From positions 1 through 17,631 of the forward strand of contig CADCPD010000146.1 of assembly GCA_902803265.1 (NCBI GenBank): 17,631 bases of DNA, read 5' to 3'. The notes beneath the pieces are model-generated. The model was given only the letters and a program-made list of their open reading frames with translations, had not been told where the DNA came from and searched no databases. The DNA comes from an uncultured bacterium. GTDB taxonomy: Bacteria > Cyanobacteriota > Vampirovibrionia > Gastranaerophilales > Gastranaerophilaceae. Below are positions 8,130 through 14,598 of this stretch, piece by piece; the first letter of the stretch is position 1; the number at the start of each line of letters is the position of its first letter. The translations under genes and the position numbers were made by a program.

Positions 8130-9273
8130 AAACAGTAAAAAATATACTTACTTTATAACAGGCGGCGGAACAGGCGGTCATATTTATCCTGCAATGGCAG
8201 TTTGTGAAGCCTTAAAAAATGATGAAGAAACAAAAGATATTTTTTACATTGGTAATCCAAATAATCTTGAATATGATATTGTTAAAAAAGCTGGATTTAA
8301 ATTTTTACCCATAAAAGTTTCTGCAATGCCGAGAAAATTAAGTTTTGGTCTTATAAAATGGGCATTTGAACTGGAATTGGCAAACTGGAAAGCATTATAT
8401 TATCTTTTAAAATACAAACCTGATTGTATTTTGGGAACTGGTGGATACGTTAGTGCTCCGACTTTATTTGCCGCAAGTATTATTAAAAAACCGTTTATGA
8501 TTCACGATTGTGATATTCATCCGGGTATTGTTACCAAATCTGTTGCACCTTTGGCAAAAGCAGTTTCTCTTGCTTTTGAAGAAAGTCAACAGTTTTTAAA
8601 TTCAAGAAAATTTTTCATAAACGGAAATCCGATAAGAAAAACATTTAAGACTTTAACAAAAGCTAAAGCAAGACGTAAATTGAATTTAGAAAATAAAACT
8701 ACAATTTGTATTATGGGTGGTTCTCAAGGTGCTAAATCCATAAATAACGCAGCAGTTGAAATTTTAAAAGAATTATCTCAAAAGTACGATGTTCAAGTAA
8801 TATTTCAAACAGGCAAAAAACATTACGAAGATTGTATTCAAAAAATAGAAAAGTTATATCCAGAATATGAAAAAGACAAAAATTTAGTCATAAAACCATA
8901 TTTTAATGATATGGCAACAGTGTTAAAATCCAGTGATATTGCAATATCAAGAGCAGGATCTTTGAGTTTATCAGAGCTTTGTGCATGTGGAGTTGCTCCA
9001 ATTTTAGTTCCTTATCCTTACGCTGCGGCTGATCATCAACGTAAGAATGCAAAAGCAATGTTTCATAAAGAAGCTTGTATTTACTTGGAAGATGCTGATA
9101 CTACGCCCCAGGCTCTTATGAAATTTTTGTCATTTTTGATTGAAAATCCTGATAAATTAGAATTGCTTCAAAATAATACAAAAAAATTGGCAAAATATGA
9201 TTCAACTGAAAGAATAATAAGACAATTAAAAAGTATAGCAAGATGGAAAAACAAACTTACGAAAAAGCAATAG
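8113..9273 (+). CDS. murG: Undecaprenyldiphospho-muramoylpentapeptide beta-N-acetylglucosaminyltransferase (MurG)
   Basis: MurG is a GT-B glycosyltransferase on the inner face of the cytoplasmic membrane that adds GlcNAc to lipid I, making lipid II. The 386 residues are slightly longer than usual. Motifs are 'GGGTGGHIYPA' (17-27), 'GTGGYVSAPTL' (109-118), 'GGSQGAKSIN' (202-211), 'SRAGSLSLSE' (279-288) and 'PYPYAAADHQRKNA' (300-313), covering the lipid-acceptor and UDP-GlcNAc sites. The conserved 'HEQN' motif is replaced by HDCDIHPG (131-138), an unusual variant although the His and the PG remain. ATG 8113 has AAGGGA eight bases upstream and overlaps the end of ftsW by 17 bases. The stop is TAG, with TGA three codons later. 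The gene overlaps folC by 31 bases. Confidence 0.95.
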   Translation: MSDISKNSKKYTYFITGGGTGGHIYPAMAVCEALKNDEETKDIFYIGNPNNLEYDIVKKAGFKFLPIKVSAMPRKLSFGLIKWAFELELANWKALYYLLKYKPDCILGTGGYVSAPTLFAASIIKKPFMIHDCDIHPGIVTKSVAPLAKAVSLAFEESQQFLNSRKFFINGNPIRKTFKTLTKAKARRKLNLENKTTICIMGGSQGAKSINNAAVEILKELSQKYDVQVIFQTGKKHYEDCIQKIEKLYPEYEKDKNLVIKPYFNDMATVLKSSDIAISRAGSLSLSELCACGVAPILVPYPYAAADHQRKNAKAMFHKEACIYLEDADTTPQALMKFLSFLIENPDKLELLQNNTKKLAKYDSTERIIRQLKSIARWKNKLTKKQ

Positions 9274-10394
9274 AATTATTGACTTCACAAGGTAAATTCT
9301 ATATAAATCTGGGACTGGACAGAATAGAAAAAATATTAGAACTTTTAGGTAATCCGCATAAACATATGAAATTTATTCATGTTGCGGGAACAAACGGTAA
9401 AGGTTCTGTTTGTGCTATTTTAAATGCAATTTTTATTCAACAGGGTTATAAAACGGGTTTATACACAAGCCCTCATGTTTTTGATTATACAGAACGTATA
9501 AAAATTAATGATGAAGAAATTTCAAAAGAAGATTTCACTCAAAAAATATTTGAAATCGAAGAACTTGCACAAAAAAATGATATTCATTTAACAGAATTTG
9601 AAATTTTAACGGCAATAGCGTTTTCATATTTTAAGGAAAATAATTGCGATATCGTAATTTTGGAAACAGGTTTGGGCGGAAGATTTGACGCTACAAATGT
9701 TATAACTTCGCCTCTTTGTTCAATAATAACTTCAATAAGTTTTGACCATACAGAAAGACTAGGAAATACAATAGAAGAAATAGCTTTTGAAAAAGCCGGA
9801 ATAATAAAAAATGCTCCTGTTATAATTCAGAAAAATAATCGAGGTTTTGAAACTATAAAAGAAATTGCAGGAAAAAATCTTGTTGTCGCAACAAATTATC
9901 AATTTGATGAATTAAGTTTAAAAGGTGTTCATCAAACCGAAAATATGGGACTTGCTTTAAGTGCTGTCAATTTAATTATTCCGAATATAAAAATAACAGA
10001 TTTGAAAATTGCATTAAAAAATGTTCATCATAAATTTAGATTTGAAATTTTTGAAGATAAAAAATTAATAGTTGATTCAGCTCATAACCCTGATGGGATA
10101 AGAGTGTTGAGAGAAAGTCTGGATACATATTTTCCAAATCAAAATTTTAGATTTATTTTCGGATGCTTAAAAAACAAAGACTATAAACAAATGCTTTCAA
10201 ATCTTGTGAAAGAAGGTGATGAGATTTATTTTTATCACTATAAAAATCCTAATTCCGTTGAGGTTGAAGAATTACAACAATGTTGTCCCGTAAAATCTGA
10301 AGAATTCATTGATGGAACTGATTTAAAACAAGATAGATGGAATATTATTTGCGGTTCAATTTATATGATAGCAGAACTTTTGTCAAAGATATAA
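9243..10394 (+). CDS. folC: Folylpolyglutamate synthase / dihydrofolate synthase (FolC)
   Basis: FolC is a cytoplasmic ATP-dependent ligase of the Mur-ligase superfamily that adds glutamate to dihydropteroate and/or folates. Motifs are 'LGLDRIEKILELLGNP' (23-38), P-loop 'GTNGKGSV' (49-56), 'TSPHVFDYTERIKIN' (75-89), 'ETGLGGRFDATN' (141-152), 'SFDHTERLG' (166-174), 'AFEKAGIIK' (181-189) and 'VDSAHNPDG' (277-285). At 383 residues it is shorter than the usual 410-430, and the canonical WPGR before the AHNP motif reads KFRF here (264-267). These changes may bear on whether it is mono- or bifunctional. The start ATG 9243 lies 31 bases inside murG with no clear Shine-Dalgarno, so it probably depends on coupling. 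It occupies the place after murG where murC often lies in other genomes. No plus-strand terminator is visible after it. Confidence 0.93.
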   Translation: MEKQTYEKAIELLTSQGKFYINLGLDRIEKILELLGNPHKHMKFIHVAGTNGKGSVCAILNAIFIQQGYKTGLYTSPHVFDYTERIKINDEEISKEDFTQKIFEIEELAQKNDIHLTEFEILTAIAFSYFKENNCDIVILETGLGGRFDATNVITSPLCSIITSISFDHTERLGNTIEEIAFEKAGIIKNAPVIIQKNNRGFETIKEIAGKNLVVATNYQFDELSLKGVHQTENMGLALSAVNLIIPNIKITDLKIALKNVHHKFRFEIFEDKKLIVDSAHNPDGIRVLRESLDTYFPNQNFRFIFGCLKNKDYKQMLSNLVKEGDEIYFYHYKNPNSVEVEELQQCCPVKSEEFIDGTDLKQDRWNIICGSIYMIAELLSKI

Positions 10395-10416
10395 TTATAA
10401 AAAATCAAGCAAGGGC

Positions 10417-10444
10417 TTGAAAATAACGAAAAAAGAGTTATAAT
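10417..10444 (+). promoter_or_regulatory. Promoter of ssrA
   Basis: TTGAAA (10417-10422) and a perfect TATAAT (10439-10444) are 16 bases apart. A transcript would begin near 10451, giving about 30 bases of 5' leader before the mature tmRNA end at 10481, to be removed by RNase P. This lets ssrA be expressed apart from the peptidoglycan operon. Confidence 0.65.
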
Positions 10445-10480
10445 TTTTAATACGATAAAAGAACATTGAAAAATAAATAT

Positions 10481-10879
10481 GGGGACGTACTGGCTTTTGA
10501 CAGGACGTTTGATGGAAACAGGTTGCGAACTCGAGCGCTGTTCTCGGTTATCAACGAGCAAATTAAAATGAATGCTACAGATAATGTTGTAGTAGCTGAT
10601 TTCTCAAGAGCAAGAGCTCTTGCTGCTTAATAGAGCAGTTCAGCCTCTCATAGTTGTCCAGCTTGCCGATGCTATGGGACCACCATGCAAGACGCAGTAC
10701 ATTCATGATAGTAGATGTATCAAGATTAACTATCAAAGTGCGTAACACTTAAAACTGCTTTGTTATGATTGTAGAGGTTTGTTTTTTCCTTGATTGTAAC
10801 GAGAGAAATAAAAACTACGTTCGTAGAGATTTGTTTTGATCCGTTTTGGACAGGGGTTCGACTCCCCTCGTCTCCACCA
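10481..10879 (+). ncRNA. ssrA: Transfer-messenger RNA (tmRNA), one-piece
   Basis: tmRNA rescues ribosomes stalled on broken mRNAs and tags the product for proteolysis. The 5' end GGGGACG pairs with 3' CGTCTCC (10869-10875, one G-U pair), followed by A and an encoded CCA (10877-10879). The T-arm is AGGGG-TTCGACT-CCCCT just before it. The 5' part has the typical 'GGGGACGTACTGGCTTTTGA' opening. The tag frame starts at a GCT resume codon (10574-10576) and reads ATDNVVVADFSRARALAA, then TAA TAG from 10628. The resume codon was chosen by analogy with cyanobacterial tags. The molecule is not permuted (acceptor halves at both ends, normal order). About 399 bases is a usual length. No strong terminator was found between it and 10940. 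Confidence 0.96.
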
Positions 10880-10940
10880 TTTATTTCAGAATTGTTGTTT
10901 CACCCCATATTTTCTTACTTCTCGTAAAACAATACTAATT

Positions 10941-11915
10941 TTAATTAAAATAAAAATAGAATTTTTCAGTAGGTTCATTTAATTCTTTAAACTTCCATAC
11001 AGTTGTTGAACTACCAAGTGCATTTTTATAACTATAATTTCCAATATATAAAAATTTACCAAAAATAATTTGGTTATCTACATATGGTTTATTAGTCTCA
11101 ACAAAGGCTCTCTTAAAATGTGATTGATATCCATAAACAGATTCATTAGTATTTGCGACAAGAATACCATTTTTAACTTTTTGAATAACTCTCAACCGTG
11201 TATATGCATCAGTTATATAATAGCAATTAGTTTTAGGACTTGTTGAAGGAGCTAATAAAATATTCATTGTTCCGTCATATTTAATATTTCCATATCTTTG
11301 TTTGTAGAAATTTTGTAATTTATTTTTTTCGTAATTATAGCTATATTTATAGACTTCATTCGAAATTTCTTCATATTTATTTATATACGAAGTGATTAAC
11401 TTGTTTATATTATAGTACGCCTCATGATATGTTTCAGAATATTCGGTTTCAAAATCCTGGGCTAATCTTTTGTAATCACTATTATAAATGAATAATTTTG
11501 AATAATAATTTTTAGCAGCTTTTTCAAAAATTTCTTTACCTACGTATTTATTATATATTTCTTCGTATTGTTCTTTATAAGAAGACGTTGTATCATATAA
11601 ATTTTTATTTAATTGCATATCGTTATGATTATTTTTAAATTTTTGATATAAAGTTTCTATTTTTTCATCATCTTGTAATAATATGTCCCTCAAGTTTTTT
11701 CCACTATTATTAATTTCTTCTATCTCTAAAGAATTATAATATTCATCAAGTTCTTTAAAAATTTCTTCTTTAATCTTCTGTTCTTTTTGAAATTGTAATT
11801 CTTCTGCATTAGGAACATAAAAAACATTTTTAATACCGTTTGTTATATCTTTTAGTCCTGCGTAACAAGGTAAACTTAAATTAATAAATAATATTAAGAT
11901 TAAAAACTTTTTCAT
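10941..11915 (-). CDS. Exported Tyr/Lys-rich protein of unknown function
   Basis: I do not recognise this 324-residue protein. ATG 11913-11915 has AAAGGA about eight bases upstream. Residues 1-19 form a clear Sec signal peptide (Lys-Lys, hydrophobic core, CYA|G cleavage). The Cys at 17 has Pro before it, so it is not a lipobox. Residues about 35-200 are rich in Glu, Lys, Tyr and Asn and predicted by eye to be long helices, perhaps a coiled coil. Residues about 210-324 are different: short hydrophobic strands with 'TNCYYITDAYTRLRVIQKV', several Tyr and Gly, and 'TTVWKF', suggesting a small beta domain. It is convergent with ssrA and divergent from the glycosyltransferase. The surrounding DNA is more AT-rich than the peptidoglycan operon. 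A cell-envelope or surface role is only an inference from the signal peptide. Confidence 0.75.
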   Translation of the reverse strand: MKKFLILILFINLSLPCYAGLKDITNGIKNVFYVPNAEELQFQKEQKIKEEIFKELDEYYNSLEIEEINNSGKNLRDILLQDDEKIETLYQKFKNNHNDMQLNKNLYDTTSSYKEQYEEIYNKYVGKEIFEKAAKNYYSKLFIYNSDYKRLAQDFETEYSETYHEAYYNINKLITSYINKYEEISNEVYKYSYNYEKNKLQNFYKQRYGNIKYDGTMNILLAPSTSPKTNCYYITDAYTRLRVIQKVKNGILVANTNESVYGYQSHFKRAFVETNKPYVDNQIIFGKFLYIGNYSYKNALGSSTTVWKFKELNEPTEKFYFYFN

Positions 11916-12264
11916 AAAATCTTCCTTTACATCTATAATAATGACTTTTAAATAGATTAAAATTAGAGTACCATAAATATAATTCAGTAAGAAATTCTTT
12001 ATAATATAATTCTATAATCAAGTAAATAAATTGTAGCACTTAAATTTAAGTATATTCTTAAATTCAAAAGAACCTTTTGTTTTCTGGACTAAATTCTCTA
12101 CCATTTATTTTTAGAATTTTATTTTTATATTATTTATTATTATAATTTTACATCCGAATAATTATAATTTTCAAAATAATCAAAATGCTAATTATATTTA
12201 AAAAGTAGGTAATTATAAAAGTTCATTTTGATAAAATTTTAAACATTTATACTATAATTGTTCT
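11916..12264. other. 349-base AT-rich divergent intergenic region
   Basis: This lies between the exported protein (minus) and the glycosyltransferase (plus). It holds the ribosome binding site of the first and, at its right end, the promoter of the second. Inside are a 14-base palindrome ACTTAAATTTAAGT (12038-12051) and a small hairpin CAAAAG-AAC-CTTTTG (12065-12079) followed by TTTTCT, which looks like a weak plus-strand terminator. Together with TATAAT-like boxes near 12000-12020 it could end a short RNA, but nothing proves one. I see no open frame of note. Confidence 0.5.
12228..12258 (+). promoter_or_regulatory. Promoter giving a probable leaderless glycosyltransferase mRNA
   Basis: TTGATA (12228-12233) and a perfect TATAAT (12253-12258) are 19 bases apart. 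Only six bases separate the -10 from the ATG at 12265, so transcription should begin at or next to the start codon. No Shine-Dalgarno is present. Confidence 0.5.
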
Positions 12265-13689
12265 ATGAATAAATCTTGGATAAATATATTATTTATTGCT
12301 ATCATTGCGGTTTTAAGTTTTTATTTAAGAATTGATGCGTACCTTATAAATAACTCTTTTTTTCAAGATGAAGTTATATTATTTGCAAATATTTTTTCAT
12401 TAGATTATTTAAGTTTAATAAAACCGTATTCTCAAGTTGCTCCTTACTTTTTTTTGGTAATAAGTAAATTTATAGCCTCTAATATCGGTATTACCGAGTT
12501 GTGCTTAAGATTTATTCCATTATTATCAAGTTTACTTTCTGTAATTATGTTTTATAAATTGTCAAAGATTGTTTTTAAAACAAATTTTGCGTTATATATT
12601 GCTATATTCACATTTGGTATAAATTATCAATTATTATTTTATTCTCAAGCATTTAAGCAATATTCAACAGATGTTTTAATTGTAATTCTTTTTTTATATT
12701 ACGTTGTCTACAACTATAATAAATTATCAGGATTTAAACATTTTACTATTTTGGGTTTGTTATCAACCATTGGTATATATTTTTCTTTTCCTATGTTATT
12801 GGTTATACCTGCTGTATATTTAGCACTTTGTATACTGAAACGAACTCAAATTTTTAAAATAATATATTCATTAATTTATCCAATTTTAGGATTAATAATT
12901 TATTATGTCTTTAATATTAGGTTCTTAAATAATTCTGAATATTTGCATAATTACTGGCAAAAAGGTTTTCAAATTTTTAGTCTTGAATTTTATAAAATGA
13001 ATTTTGATTTTCTTTTTACTTATTATACAGTTCCAATTTTATTGGTTATAATGCTTTTATTCGGATTTTATTATTTGTATAAAAATAACAAATTTTTATT
13101 TTTATCATTACTTTTCATAATATTTGATACGCTTTTGGCTGCATATTTGAAAATATATCCATGTGAAAGAAGGTTAATTTTATTCTTACTTCCAATAATT
13201 CTAATTATTGCAGTATATCCGCTTGATAATTTAAAAAAAGATTTTGCATCATATTTTATTTTTGTGGTGTCATGTGTTTTCCTTTTAAACGGATATTTTA
13301 ATTTTGGCAAAAATTATATTTTTGGAAATATTAGTTATGTAAGACAAGATGTAAAACCTTTATTAGAAATAATTTCTCAAAAATCAAATAATGAAAATGT
13401 ATATATATATTATGGAGCAATTTCAACGTATTCATATTATTCTATGATACAAAATTTGCCAAAAGCGTATTTTGCAACATATCCGGAGGATGAAAATTTA
13501 TCAGAAGAATTTTTAGTTAATGACTTAAACAACTTACCAAAAGGGGTGTATAACATTCTTTTTGTAAAAGGAAGTAATACTTATGAAAGAGATTTAGTCA
13601 ATATAGAATCATGGATAAAAGAACATTACAAAATTTTGGATACTTACAAACTAAAATCTGCTGCTCTTTTCAAAATTATAATTTATTAA
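12265..13689 (+). CDS. GT39-like membrane glycosyltransferase (GT-C fold)
   Basis: This 474-residue multi-pass protein resembles the GT39/ArnT-like branch of GT-C enzymes, which use polyprenyl-phosphate sugars as donors and act on the outer face of the inner membrane. Residues about 6-22 form the first helix. An acidic pair follows in 'FFQDEVILF' (32-40, Asp35-Glu36), where these families carry the catalytic Asp. Then come 'APYFFLVISKF' and 'LCLRFIPLLSSLLSVIMFY', the typical pattern after the first loop. About ten more hydrophobic helices reach residue 350, and the last 110 residues form a soluble, presumably periplasmic domain. Acceptor and sugar are unknown. Base composition is low (10 G/C in the 60 bases 12541-12600, against 20 in 6001-6060 of murD). 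The start is set by the promoter spacing and by the need to keep the first helix. Confidence 0.8.
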   Translation: MNKSWINILFIAIIAVLSFYLRIDAYLINNSFFQDEVILFANIFSLDYLSLIKPYSQVAPYFFLVISKFIASNIGITELCLRFIPLLSSLLSVIMFYKLSKIVFKTNFALYIAIFTFGINYQLLFYSQAFKQYSTDVLIVILFLYYVVYNYNKLSGFKHFTILGLLSTIGIYFSFPMLLVIPAVYLALCILKRTQIFKIIYSLIYPILGLIIYYVFNIRFLNNSEYLHNYWQKGFQIFSLEFYKMNFDFLFTYYTVPILLVIMLLFGFYYLYKNNKFLFLSLLFIIFDTLLAAYLKIYPCERRLILFLLPIILIIAVYPLDNLKKDFASYFIFVVSCVFLLNGYFNFGKNYIFGNISYVRQDVKPLLEIISQKSNNENVYIYYGAISTYSYYSMIQNLPKAYFATYPEDENLSEEFLVNDLNNLPKGVYNILFVKGSNTYERDLVNIESWIKEHYKILDTYKLKSAALFKIIIY

Positions 13690-13698
13690 TTTTGAAAA
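13667..13698 (+). terminator. Candidate hairpin at the end of the glycosyltransferase gene
   Basis: Twelve-base perfect arms (TTTTCAAAATTA and TAATTTTGAAAA) enclose eight bases and include the stop codon. The stem has a single G-C pair and no U-run follows on either strand, so it is a doubtful terminator. It may only stabilise the 3' end. Confidence 0.25.
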
Positions 13699-13777
13699 AT
13701 ATCTGTTAAAAATGGTTTAAGGTTTATTATATTGTGTCAGTAAAAATAAATCTTGTAATATTTTGGATATGGAAATT

Positions 13778-14533
13778 TTAATAGGCGCAATAATGCCCAG
13801 AGCTGTTATTTAATATATCTTTGTTTTGACCGTTTTTATAATATTCTTTTATCATCTTTATTTCAGAAGATGAGCAGAATGTATTATCTCCAAAATTGGC
13901 TCTTTCAAAACAATTTTTTGTTATACCTTTTTTTTGAAGTGTTCTTGGAAAGCAATCCTGTGTAAATACGGGTTCAACAATACCATCAATTCTTCTTAAA
14001 TCTTGCAGTTGTTCAATAGTATTATTGTTTTCAAAATTGTACTTTGGTGCTTCGGCTTCTTCTAATAGATTATACAATTTATTTATGTCTTTTGTATTTA
14101 ATCCTTTTTTTGAATAAAAACAGTAATATCCTGTTTCTGCAGCAAAATTTACCACATAAAATTTCTTTTTATTCCCTCTAACATTTAAAATAACGCCATT
14201 TTTTAGATTTATACTTTTATTTACAGGATAAATGTTATAATCTCCTGAAATATCTTTTATTCCGTTTTTATCGGCTTTACCATTATAAAACTGTGATTTT
14301 CTTACCGTAACAATATTGTTTTTATTAAGAGGAAAGGTTATTTCTATCATATCTTTCATTGATCGTACAGTATAATTTTGAACTCTCAACGGGAAATTAA
14401 ATCCTGCTTTTTGTGCTGCACAATATAAATCATCATTACAGTCTATCCAAGGATTAGGCATAGAATAAGTATTTTGAATAAAAAACACTTGAATAAAACA
14501 TATTGCTATCAATAATATTTTAAAATTTTTCAT
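13778..14533 (-). CDS. Exported cysteine-containing protein of unknown function
   Basis: I do not recognise this 251-residue protein. Residues 1-24 are a Sec signal peptide (MKNFKILL core, cleavage likely after TYS). The mature part begins 'MPNPWIDCNDDLYCAAQKA' and has seven cysteines: two near the N-terminus, one in 'YYCFYS' and four in the last 60 residues, so disulfides in the periplasm or outside are likely. Residues about 50-150 look like a small beta-rich domain ('MIEITFPL', 'DISGDYNIY', 'GYYCFYSKKGL') faintly like DUF4367-type domains; this resemblance is uncertain. The C-terminal third is Cys- and charge-rich. No Shine-Dalgarno precedes ATG 14533, and TATAAT lies six bases upstream, so the mRNA may be leaderless. 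It is convergent with the glycosyltransferase and downstream of the kinase on the same strand. Confidence 0.72.
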   Translation of the reverse strand: MKNFKILLIAICFIQVFFIQNTYSMPNPWIDCNDDLYCAAQKAGFNFPLRVQNYTVRSMKDMIEITFPLNKNNIVTVRKSQFYNGKADKNGIKDISGDYNIYPVNKSINLKNGVILNVRGNKKKFYVVNFAAETGYYCFYSKKGLNTKDINKLYNLLEEAEAPKYNFENNNTIEQLQDLRRIDGIVEPVFTQDCFPRTLQKKGITKNCFERANFGDNTFCSSSEIKMIKEYYKNGQNKDILNNSSGHYCAY

Positions 14534-14539
14534 ATTTTT

Positions 14540-14545
14540 ATTATA
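14540..14545 (-). promoter_or_regulatory. -10 box implying a leaderless mRNA for the exported Cys protein
   Basis: A perfect TATAAT on the minus strand is followed by AAAAAT and then the ATG at 14533. This is the same six-base spacing as at the glycosyltransferase gene. No recognisable -35 lies 16-19 bases upstream and the region is AT-rich, so a chance match is possible. Confidence 0.35.
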
Positions 14546-14598
14546 TTACAGTTTTTTATATATAGTTTCTTGTTTTATATAGAATTTTTCTAGGACAA

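Noticed and set aside
6953..9273. Genome-wide recoding of TAG as a sense codon to explain ftsW
   Set aside because: murD, murG and the kinase end at TAG where their families end. Backup stops nearby are expected by chance in such AT-rich DNA, so recoding is not supported, only not excluded.
10405..10420. Hairpin TCAAGC-AAGG-GCTTGA as terminator of the peptidoglycan operon
   Set aside because: The U-run is only on the minus strand (toward lower coordinates), where no gene needs it. On the plus strand it is followed by AAAATAAC and overlaps the ssrA -35.
10361..10561. Minus-strand open frame of 66 codons
   Set aside because: It lies antisense over the end of folC, the ssrA promoter and the tmRNA 5' part, and has no independent support.
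12000..12085. Small RNA gene in the divergent gap
   Set aside because: There are TATAAT-like boxes and a weak terminator-like hairpin, but in DNA this AT-rich both are easily found by chance and no conserved structure is visible.
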